Shown: piece after piece, positions 44,500 through 52,118 of the stretch
Numbering within the stretch: the first letter of the stretch is position 1
Layout: every line of letters starts with the position of its first letter
Assembly: GCA_015698285.1 (NCBI GenBank)
Contig: CP048685.1
Span: 2,232,001-2,296,000, forward strand
Length of the DNA: 64,000 nt
Source: Candidatus Nitronauta litoralis
Lineage (GTDB): Bacteria > Nitrospinota > Nitrospinia > Nitrospinales > Nitrospinaceae
Reading direction: 5' to 3'
The notes under the pieces: model-generated
Told to the model about the DNA's origin: nothing
Databases searched by the model: none
What the model saw: the letters and a program-made list of their open reading frames with translations, nothing else
Translations under genes and position numbers: made by a program

Positions 44500-47400
44500 C
44501 TACGGTTTCCCGCCGTGGTACGACCAGCCCGACCCAACGCCGAGGTTGAGCACGGGTGTGTAGGTGGTGACAGTCGCGCCATCCTGAACGGCGGTTAACA
44601 AGTCGCCTGTGTTGGTGTCGTGAATCAGGAAGTCGGCTTTCTTGTCGCTGTTGTAGTGGCCGACGTTTACCAGTTCCCAACCGGGCGACAGACCACCGGG
44701 CACGTAAAAACTCTGGAACGTCAGCCCATCCATAACCAGTACGCCTAGCGCACCGGACGTGTGCAGTATGAGAACATCCGACTTTTTGTCACCGTTGAAG
44801 TCGCCAGTGTCGATTACTGTCCATCCAGAGCTTGGATCGAAGGTGAAGATAGAGGTTGGAGGCGTTGCGGTGGAACCATCCATTTCGATGACAGCCGATT
44901 CCCCTGTGACCGTGTTGGTAATGAGGAGGTCGGTTTTGTTGTCGCTGTTGAAATGCCCTGTGTTTTTTAAAGTCCAGTTGTTCGCGATATCAATCGTTGT
45001 TGCTTCTTCAAAAGAGGAGAACGTTCCGCTTGCAAGATAGACCAACCCTATGAAACCACTCGGCGGATGGTAGATGATGATTTCGTCTTCACCGTCGCCG
45101 TCGAAATCGCCAACACCGCGAGGTTCGACACCGATAACCGGATCGATTGTGAACACGACAGTGTCACTCAATACCGAATTGCCATCGAGCAGAACGGTGC
45201 GGTATTCACCGGTGGTTGTGTTGTACAAAAGAAGGTCGGAATTTTTATCGTTGTTGAAGTCCCCCGTAGCGTTGACCGTCCAGCCTGCCGCCGGGTCGGC
45301 TTGCAGGAGGAACCCGAAATCCTGGAACACCGAGTTTTCCAATCGCACCGAAACCAGCACCCCGCTGGAATGGACAGCCAGAACATCGGAATCATCATCC
45401 CCATCGAAATCATTGAGCACCTGATATTTTGGAAGGGAAAAGGCCCAGAGTTCCCGACCCGTGAGGCCATCATTCGCAGAAAAAAATAAGGTATTACCTA
45501 CCTGGGTCAATTCATGTGCATTGCTGGAAAAAGAACCCGGCGCAATATCTGGAAGCTTGACGGTGCCCGAAGAGGTGCCGTCTGATTTCCAAACCTCTTC
45601 TCCATTTATCCCATCAGAAGCGGTGAAAAATAGTATCCCATTTATATCAACAAGACCTCGTGGAGAACTGGTTCCAAGCCCTGGATTAATGTCTTTAACC
45701 ATCACGGTACCAGCAGTCGTGCCGTCTGATTTCCAAAGCTCCCGGCCACTTATTCCACCACTAGCCGTAAAAAACAGGGTTCCGTCCACATTTATGAGTT
45801 CCTCCGGATTGCTACCGTCTGTCCCCAGATTGATATCTTTTACCATGACTGTGCCAGTTGTTGTGCCATCTGATTTCCAAATCTCACGTCCATTTGTTCC
45901 GTCATCAGCAGTAAAAAACAGTGTCCCATTTATATTTACTAGGTCCTTCGGGTCGCTTTTCGCATACCCGGGGTTAATGTCTTTTACCAATAAAGTACCA
46001 GAAGCGGTACCGTCTGATTTCCAAAGCTCCTGTTTGATTCCAACGCTATTTGTAGCAGTGAAAAAAAGTGTTCCATTCACATCAAGTAGTTCCGTTGGGT
46101 TGCTACTTGCAAACCCCGGAAAGATATCTTTTACTAACACTGTTCCAGTAGTGGTGCCGTCTGATTTCCAAAGCTCCCAACCATTCGTCCCATTAGAAGC
46201 TCTAAAAAAAAGAACTCCTCCTAAATCTACTAGTTCTTGAGGTGCCCCATTCCCAAACCCTGGAAAAATATTTTTAACCATTACCGTTCCCGCAGCCGTG
46301 CCGTCCGACTTCCAAAGCTCGTGTCCATTTGTTCCATCATTTGCCTGAAAAAACAGCGTTCCACCAACTTCCGTGAGCAATCTCGGAATGCCGCTCCCAG
46401 CCCCTGGAACAATATCTTTTACTAGCACCGTTCCTGAAGGGGTACCATCTGATTTCCAAAGTTCTTGTCCATTTACGCCATCACTGGCTGTAATAAACAG
46501 GGTTCCGCTAACATTTTCAATTTCAGCCAGAAAATTACCCGCAAGCCCTGGAAAGATATCTTTCACTAACACCGTACCCGAAGGGGTTCCATTAGATTTC
46601 CAAAGCTCATGCCCATTTGTTCCGTCATTAGCCATAAAAAACAGTGTTGAGCCTGTGTTAACGAATTCCGTTGGAAAACTACCCCCTTCATCGATTCCAA
46701 TATTATTTACGAGTAATGTGCCAACAGCCGTACCGTCAGATTTCCAAAGTTCTAATCCATTTGCATCATCATAGGCAGTAAAAAATAATGTCTCGCCTAC
46801 ATTAACGAGTCCAATCGGGCCGCTGCCCATAGTCCCCGGATTGATATCTTTTACTAACACTGTACCGGCAGTCGTGCCATCTGATTTCCAAAGCTCCTCC
46901 CCATTTGCACCATCATTGGCATTAAAAAAAAGAGTCCCCTCTACATCAACCAGTTCCTGAGGGAAACTGGTTTCAGTTCCTGGATAGATATCTTTCACTA
47001 GTACCGTACCAGAAGCCGTTCCATCTGATGTCCAAAGTTCACCTCCATTGATCCCGTCACTTGCACTAAAAAATAGCGTACCGCCTACACTAACTAGTTC
47101 CCCAGGTCCACTGCCTCCACTCCCTGGATTGATATCTTTTACTAATACTGTGCCAGAAGGCGTCCCATCAGATTTCCATAGCTCCAGTCCATTGGTTTCA
47201 TCAAAAGCTGAAAAAAACAGTATTCCTCCCATATTTAAGAAGGAACCAGGGGGACTACCCCCAGTCCCCCCAGTCCCTGGATTGATATCTTTTACAAAAA
47301 CGGTACCTGAAGATGTCCCATCAGACTTCCATAGTTCACGACCATTGATCCCGTCATCTGCCTGAAAAAAAAGTGTTCCGGCCACATTGACCAAGCTGCC

Positions 47401-48129
47401 TGGGGAACTGTTTGCAGAACCTAGATTGATATCTTTAACCAATACTGTGCCCGTAGTCGTTCCATCAGATTTCCAAAGCTCTTGTCCATTTGTTCCATTG
47501 AGAGCCCTGAAAAATAGCGTCCCCCCGACATTTACCATTTCCCAAGGCGAACTAGCCCCCAGTCCGGGCCGGATATCTTTCACCAGTACTGTACCGGAAG
47601 TGGTGCCATCAGATTTCCAAAGCTCCGTTCCATTAGTCCCGTCATTGGCCTGAAAAAAAAGCGTCCCATCTACATTAACCAGTTCCCTTGGCGAACTGTT
47701 GCCAGTTCCCGGATTGATATCTTTGGCCATCACCGTGCCTGCAGTGGTGCCGTCTGACTTCCAAAGCTCCTGTCCATTTGTTCCATTTGAAGCCATAAAA
47801 AATAGAGTTCCGCCAATATTTACGAGCTCTGAGGGTGAACTATCGTCAGGGCCTGGGAATATATCTTTTACCAGGGTCGCTCCACCTAGTGTGCCGTCAG
47901 ATTTCCAAAGTTCCACACCTTCAGCGAGTGTACGCGCGGTAAAGAAGGTAGTGGAACCCACCTGTACAAAATTTCTCGGACCGCTGCTAACCGGGTTAGG
48001 TTGAGTATTAATATTTTTTACAAGATAGGGTGTCTGGGCAATGGCGGTTTTTGCAAAAAAACTGAGTAGCAGAAATGAAAGAACCAGATGAAGGCTCTTT
48101 CCCAAAAAATGATTTTTCGCAGGCAACAT
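44500..48129 (-). CDS. Giant secreted ELWKSDGT-repeat and FG-GAP repeat protein
   Basis: A 1209-residue exported protein. The signal peptide (SLHLVLSFLLLSFFAKTAIA) follows the ATG at 48129, which has AGGAGAGGG just upstream. It then has 17 tandem repeats of about 48 residues, consensus ELWKSDGTxxGTVLVKDI, then PG...LVxVxGTLFF-x-A-x-DGTNG. The C-terminal part (about residues 900-1209) has six FG-GAP/VCBS-type repeats such as GDFNGDKKSDVLI with calcium-loop-like D-x-D/N-x-D motifs. The whole probably forms beta-propellers at the cell surface, for adhesion or binding. No sorting domain is evident, so how it leaves the cell is unclear. Confidence 0.8.
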   Translation of the reverse strand: MLPAKNHFLGKSLHLVLSFLLLSFFAKTAIAQTPYLVKNINTQPNPVSSGPRNFVQVGSTTFFTARTLAEGVELWKSDGTLGGATLVKDIFPGPDDSSPSELVNIGGTLFFMASNGTNGQELWKSDGTTAGTVMAKDINPGTGNSSPRELVNVDGTLFFQANDGTNGTELWKSDGTTSGTVLVKDIRPGLGASSPWEMVNVGGTLFFRALNGTNGQELWKSDGTTTGTVLVKDINLGSANSSPGSLVNVAGTLFFQADDGINGRELWKSDGTSSGTVFVKDINPGTGGTGGSPPGSFLNMGGILFFSAFDETNGLELWKSDGTPSGTVLVKDINPGSGGSGPGELVSVGGTLFFSASDGINGGELWTSDGTASGTVLVKDIYPGTETSFPQELVDVEGTLFFNANDGANGEELWKSDGTTAGTVLVKDINPGTMGSGPIGLVNVGETLFFTAYDDANGLELWKSDGTAVGTLLVNNIGIDEGGSFPTEFVNTGSTLFFMANDGTNGHELWKSNGTPSGTVLVKDIFPGLAGNFLAEIENVSGTLFITASDGVNGQELWKSDGTPSGTVLVKDIVPGAGSGIPRLLTEVGGTLFFQANDGTNGHELWKSDGTAAGTVMVKNIFPGFGNGAPQELVDLGGVLFFRASNGTNGWELWKSDGTTTGTVLVKDIFPGFASSNPTELLDVNGTLFFTATNSVGIKQELWKSDGTASGTLLVKDINPGYAKSDPKDLVNINGTLFFTADDGTNGREIWKSDGTTTGTVMVKDINLGTDGSNPEELINVDGTLFFTASGGISGRELWKSDGTTAGTVMVKDINPGLGTSSPRGLVDINGILFFTASDGINGEEVWKSDGTSSGTVKLPDIAPGSFSSNAHELTQVGNTLFFSANDGLTGRELWAFSLPKYQVLNDFDGDDDSDVLAVHSSGVLVSVRLENSVFQDFGFLLQADPAAGWTVNATGDFNNDKNSDLLLYNTTTGEYRTVLLDGNSVLSDTVVFTIDPVIGVEPRGVGDFDGDGEDEIIIYHPPSGFIGLVYLASGTFSSFEEATTIDIANNWTLKNTGHFNSDNKTDLLITNTVTGESAVIEMDGSTATPPTSIFTFDPSSGWTVIDTGDFNGDKKSDVLILHTSGALGVLVMDGLTFQSFYVPGGLSPGWELVNVGHYNSDKKADFLIHDTNTGDLLTAVQDGATVTTYTPVLNLGVGSGWSYHGGKP
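45440..47920 (-). repeat. Seventeen tandem protein-coding repeats of about 144 bp
   Basis: The ELWKSDGT units are encoded by diverged DNA repeats of about 144 bases. The reading frame is kept throughout. Divergence between units makes slippage less likely than in an identical array, but recombination between units is possible. This is coding repeat DNA, not CRISPR. Confidence 0.85.
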
Positions 48130-48602
48130 TTTCCCTCTCCTTAAATTAATCCGGTAGCCGTATAAAATTGTCATCAGAATTAAAAGCCCAATGGTTTTCG
48201 GAGTTTTGGGAATTTCTATTGGAAATCCATCAATCCGTCTGCCTTGTCATTCCTAAACCGATAATATGCCTATGTTTTTAGCACGAGAGGGTTTCTGTGT
48301 AAACGTATATCCAGGGAACAGAAACTTCCCTTAAGAAGATGAAATTAGGGGTTTATTTAAGGTGGAGGGGGTAAATCGAGAACATGTGTCCTTTAATAAT
48401 CGCCATCTTTTGAATTGTAGTAGTTTTACTATGCGAAAAATCAATGAAGGGCCCGAAATTATTGTCCTTCTGTCGATATTTAATATCTATGGAATTCTCT
48501 ATTCTTGGTTTAAGAATTTGGGAAGCCTGTACCAGGTTTTCTTGAAAAAAAACTGAATTTATTTTCCAACTCTTAAAATTTTATCTTTGAAAAGGGAACA
48601 TC
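48130..48602. other. Gene-free interval
   Basis: About 470 bases with no supported gene. A possible 64-residue frame at 48362-48556 has no family signature, an unusual composition and no good ribosome site. AT-rich promoter-like sequence for the flanking divergent genes is likely here, but no single promoter stands out. Confidence 0.45.
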
Positions 48603-49124
48603 ATGAACAAGAAACGAAACCTCAACTTACCCTTAATAACGCTGTCCTTATTGGTTGGTCTGCTGGTTTTATCTGGAAGTTCCAATCCGGCTTTTGCTTC
48701 AAGCGATCCCGCAAAAGAACTGGAGTCGATTAAAAAGGAATTTGGACCTGTCCTGAAATTAAAAGGAACGGCGAAGAAAGAAATCAACGCCATCGCGAAT
48801 CTGTTTGCTCCGGGTTCCAAGATTAAAGCGATCGATATCACAAACGCCAGCGGTGAATACTGCATGCTGGAAACGGTGACCAAGCACAACATGACGCATT
48901 TTTCATCTAACCCGGAAAACACCCAGGAAGACATTGTGTATTACCTGAACCCAAAAACGTTTATCGAAAACGGACTGGATGTAAGCAAACTTCCCAGACA
49001 ACCAAAAGAACTTGGGAAGATGGTTCCCCTGCAATGGTATTACTACGATGGAACCTATGTTGAGCCGCATCAGGGAACCCAGATGAATAAAGAGTTCGTC
49101 ATCATGACGGTCAATGTAAAATAA
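48603..49124 (+). CDS. Secreted protein of unknown function
   Basis: A 173-residue exported protein. The signal peptide (ITLSLLVGLLVLSGSSNPAFA) is clean. The mature part has a charged helical start (KELESIKKEFG), a compact core with one Cys (ASGEYCMLET), and the ending LQWYYYDGTYVEPHQGTQMNKEFVIM. GGGAACATC precedes the ATG. No family is recognised. The gene stands alone, between the giant repeat protein and the putative deamidase gene. Confidence 0.65.
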   Translation: MNKKRNLNLPLITLSLLVGLLVLSGSSNPAFASSDPAKELESIKKEFGPVLKLKGTAKKEINAIANLFAPGSKIKAIDITNASGEYCMLETVTKHNMTHFSSNPENTQEDIVYYLNPKTFIENGLDVSKLPRQPKELGKMVPLQWYYYDGTYVEPHQGTQMNKEFVIMTVNVK

Positions 49125-49574
49125 GTTTTTTTAGAGGGGAACCTTTGGCCCTATTTTCCGGGTCTATTTATAGGTGACCACTGCAATACCCATAATTTCT
49201 AATTCAACAGAACCTTTTGGGTAACCATTTATTACCCTCCCCTGGAAAGGGGAGGGTGCGGGAGGGGTCATTAAAACAACCTCCCCTGTATCCCCTCCTT
49301 TTTTAAGGAGGGGATTTAAGGAGGCAAATAGCAGTTCTAGAAGAGGTAAATAATTGTGAGTAAGTCAGTCCTTCTTCTGGGCTTATTGCAAAGGTCTCTA
49401 TTTAATGAAGGAGGTGGTAGCCAACGGTTATTTTTTGGTCAGCTGATGGAATGAGAATGGTGAAGGCGTTGCCTGGGGGGTAGGATTGCTATTTTGCTTT
49501 TTTAATGTATGGTTTTACCAGGGAATTTTCAGATTCCATCCCCGCTTGTTCCCCCACCCCTCCAGAGGTTTTCC
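49125..49574. other. Gene-free interval with long palindromes
   Basis: This 450-base gap contains the two stable palindromes described separately (49234-49257 and 49291-49314) and no supported gene. The frame of the putative deamidase is open from about 49509 but has no ribosome site there. Confidence 0.5.
49234..49314. repeat. Two long GC-rich palindromes
   Basis: ACCCTCCCC (49234-49242) pairs with GGGGAGGGT (49249-49257). TCCCCTCCTT (49291-49300) pairs with AAGGAGGGGA (49305-49314). Both are perfect, and further GGGAGG/CCTCCC sequences lie between and after them, so larger folds are possible. They resemble intergenic palindromic repeats found in many bacterial genomes and could also end the preceding transcript. 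Confidence 0.65.
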
Positions 49575-50276
49575 ATGCTATCAGCAGCTCAAGCCATCAA
49601 CAAGCTCAAGACCACACCCGGTACTTTCTTACGTTACAACCAGGTTTCTATTGCCGGAGATCCTGGCGCCTCGGGGGTGAGTCAGTATGTCGCCTCTATG
49701 CTTGACGACATTAAAGTTGTAAAAGGAAAAATTGTGCCGAGATATGATAATTATCGTCCAGGAAAGATTTTGGGGAACTTACGCAAACACGGCACCCGCA
49801 AAGTTTCGATCGGTCGGCATGGGGGTGGTGCTGTTGCGGTCGGTGCGACAACGTTTAATGCGCATTCAGTCCAGATGGTGGGCGAAGGGGCGACTGCTAT
49901 TCCCGCCATTGCCGGTTATCTGTTGCCGGTGCCGTCTGCGCATATCCTGATGGTCACAGGGATGCTGACCGGATGTTCATTTGTCGTGTTGGATACGGGG
50001 AATGGAATTTTGGCAGCGCATATCCAGCCCAATCCGGGCAATGCCGTTGGTCTCAGAACCAGCATTCTCGCAAACGGCCATTTCGCCGGTCACCCGGGAG
50101 CCGCGGTCTCTGTCTATGGTGATTATGGGACTGGGGGAGGTGGAGGCGCAATGGGTTACGACCACATGAGTGAGCGGATTACTGTGACCGGAGCTTTCCT
50201 CGGCGGGGCCTGGTCGATTTACGCACAGGCGTTCAATAATAATGGAACGATAACACGGGTCGACCGAATTCTTTGA
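49575..50276 (+). CDS. Putative standalone deamidase (CNF1/BLF1/CheD-like fold)
   Basis: A 233-residue protein without signal peptide. The key segment MVTGMLTGCSFVVLDTGNGILAAHIQP (126-152) has Thr128-x5-Cys134 and His149 fifteen residues after the Cys. CheD and the Burkholderia lethal factor BLF1 have the same Thr-x5-Cys spacing, and CNF1 has the same Cys-to-His distance; those enzymes deamidate protein glutamines. LTGC replaces the LSGC of toxins. The N-terminal half has GRHGGGAVAVGATTFNAH, and the C-terminus is beta-rich. The start is ATG 49575, with AGAGG 6 bases upstream. The assignment rests on motif spacing and size (BLF1 is about 211 residues) and needs a structure-based test. Confidence 0.5.
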   Translation: MLSAAQAINKLKTTPGTFLRYNQVSIAGDPGASGVSQYVASMLDDIKVVKGKIVPRYDNYRPGKILGNLRKHGTRKVSIGRHGGGAVAVGATTFNAHSVQMVGEGATAIPAIAGYLLPVPSAHILMVTGMLTGCSFVVLDTGNGILAAHIQPNPGNAVGLRTSILANGHFAGHPGAAVSVYGDYGTGGGGGAMGYDHMSERITVTGAFLGGAWSIYAQAFNNNGTITRVDRIL

Positions 50277-50288
50277 ACCAGAGTCCGC

Positions 50289-51122
50289 CTAGCTTTTAAG
50301 ATCCAGTCGATACGCAACCCTTACACCCGCCGTATAAACATCCGCCCAATGCGATGATTTTTTCTGATCGGGTGTCATGAGGTCCCGCCAGGAACAATCG
50401 CGTGTTTTATAAGCCGACCAGTCCAGCTTCCGATAAGTCCCCCCAAGCGAATCAAACCATAATTCCAGCAGAGATTCAGTCGGGAAAGCGGTGAGTGAAA
50501 CGGGGTTGTCTTTATAAGGAAATGATTCCGGCAGGGTGTAATCTTTTTTGGCTGATTGGGTTAGCGTGGTGATGAGGGTCGGCAGTTGCCAGGTTTCGTC
50601 CGTTACATTTGGGAGAATATGGGCCGCGTCTTTTCCTGTCAGCGCGGCGTATTTGGCAGTGAAGGTGTCGATTAAAACACAGTTACGCGCTGCTCGACAC
50701 ATCAGCTTGAGCAGCCGGTAGGGTTCCGCTGTGTAATACAACATGCCAAAACACAGGACCGTATCGAAAGCGTTGGGTCCCGCCTCCTCCAGAAATTCCA
50801 GAACATCCCCCACCTCAAAACGGTAACGGTCCTTTGTGATTCCGTGGTGTTCGAATAATTCATTTGCGGTGGTAATCGTTCGAGCTTCAGAGTCCACTCC
50901 CCTCACATGATTCGCTCCCAGTTGTAGGGCAGCATAGGATAGGGTTCCAATATGTGAGGCGGCATCGAAAACAGATTTTCCATCAAGCGAATCCCCATTC
51001 TGACCCAGTAAAACATGGGTTCGGGCGTTCAGGCATTCTGAATGATAAGGGATGGCCCAACGGGTCTTTCGAGTGTCCCGCTTGATAAATTCTGATGAAT
51101 CTGGAAAAAGAGAGGAGGTCAT
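50289..51122 (-). CDS. Class I SAM-dependent methyltransferase
   Basis: A 277-residue methyltransferase. Motif I is SVFDAASHIGTLSYAALQLGA, the acidic ribose-binding residue follows in VRGVDSEARTI, and then FEVGDVLEFL and FDTVLCFGMLYYTAEPY are motif II/III equivalents. The spacing of motifs is like CmoB-type and related small-molecule or tRNA methyltransferases, but the substrate is not determined. Convergent with the putative deamidase gene, 12 bp apart. Confidence 0.8.
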   Translation of the reverse strand: MTSSLFPDSSEFIKRDTRKTRWAIPYHSECLNARTHVLLGQNGDSLDGKSVFDAASHIGTLSYAALQLGANHVRGVDSEARTITTANELFEHHGITKDRYRFEVGDVLEFLEEAGPNAFDTVLCFGMLYYTAEPYRLLKLMCRAARNCVLIDTFTAKYAALTGKDAAHILPNVTDETWQLPTLITTLTQSAKKDYTLPESFPYKDNPVSLTAFPTESLLELWFDSLGGTYRKLDWSAYKTRDCSWRDLMTPDQKKSSHWADVYTAGVRVAYRLDLKS

Positions 51123-51308
51123 GGGTCGTTATTCTAACCGAGTTTTACTTTATTAACAGGACGGAAAATATCCGGATGCCAATGTAAATTTGTTCCAAAA
51201 TACTGAAAAATATAATTATAAGCTTGCCACATCCTAAAGACCCCTTGATAATAATTATCTGGTTAAAGATGAATAAAGTTTTTTCAGTATCGTTTTGTGG
51301 AGTGAAAT

Positions 51309-52118
51309 ATGAGCACAGTAACAGAAACCGCTACCCTGGATCGGGCAGAATTGGTGCGTCGTCAGGCGGAACTGAAAGCACTCCAGCAATCACTTACGGA
51401 ACAGGAGTTGGAGCTGTCGACTTTACATAACGAGCTCCAAATTTTTGAAAATGTCTATAACAGGATCATGGGGGAGCGTCAAAACGAGCTGGAACGTCTA
51501 AAAAAACGTGTTCTCGATTTTGCCGCAGGTTTTGATTCCTCAGGATCGCAGACCGTCAGTGACCAACAGAAAAACTTTGAAAAAGACTGGGAAAATTTTT
51601 CATTTGATGAATCCGAAGAAACAGATGATACGGGTTCAGCGGATATTTTTGGTGAAGGGGATCCATTCACCCCCGATGAAACTTTAAAAAAGCTGTTTCG
51701 CGAAGCCGCAAGAAAATTTCATCCAGATCTTACAACCGATACTGAAGAAAGGGAAAAACGTCACGATTTAATGGCGCGTCTCAATGCAGCCTACCTTGAA
51801 ATGGATTCCGAAAAAATTCGTGCATTGATAGATGAAGGTGAGGCGAATTTTCCTGAAGAAGATAAATCCCATTCAGTAAGGCAGCAATTATCCCGCGTGT
51901 TGAAGCAGACGGGGCAGGTTCGCCACCGGTTATTGCAAATAGAAAAAAAAATTGAACAACTGCGAAACTCTGACATGGCGCGTTTAAAAACCTATTGCAA
52001 TAAAGGTGAAACGGAAGGTCGCGATGTTCTTCAGGAAATGGCAGATGAAGCCCAGGAAAAGATTGATTCCCTGAAAATGCGTGTTGCCCGGTTGGCATCG
52101 GATTGTTCTATTTTGTGA
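51309..52118 (+). CDS. J-domain protein with coiled coils
   Basis: A 269-residue soluble protein. N-terminal coiled coil (about residues 10-75), acidic linker, J domain at about 120-170 with the essential HPD (LFREAARKFHPDLTTDTEER), and a C-terminal coiled coil with RVLKQTGQVRHRLLQIEKKIEQL. It should recruit an Hsp70 (DnaK) to a client. TGGAG lies 8 bases before the ATG. The stop abuts the Sel1-repeat gene with no gap, so the pair is co-translated. Confidence 0.83.
   Translation: MSTVTETATLDRAELVRRQAELKALQQSLTEQELELSTLHNELQIFENVYNRIMGERQNELERLKKRVLDFAAGFDSSGSQTVSDQQKNFEKDWENFSFDESEETDDTGSADIFGEGDPFTPDETLKKLFREAARKFHPDLTTDTEEREKRHDLMARLNAAYLEMDSEKIRALIDEGEANFPEEDKSHSVRQQLSRVLKQTGQVRHRLLQIEKKIEQLRNSDMARLKTYCNKGETEGRDVLQEMADEAQEKIDSLKMRVARLASDCSIL

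Noticed and set aside
45440-47920. CRISPR-like or satellite array
   Set aside because: The periodic 144-bp pattern encodes the ELWKSDGT protein repeats in one frame. Units are diverged and there are no spacer-type inserts.
44759-48004. Long plus-strand open frames opposite the repeat gene
   Set aside because: They mirror the repeat codons of the minus-strand gene (repeated VPSDFQSS-type strings) and have no signal or family of their own.
48362-48556. 64-residue hydrophobic frame
   Set aside because: No ribosome site, no family and a composition like that of noncoding AT-rich DNA.
49575-50276. CheD chemotaxis deamidase
   Set aside because: The Thr-x5-Cys spacing fits, but the Cys-to-His distance is shorter than in CheD, the protein is larger and no chemotaxis genes are nearby.
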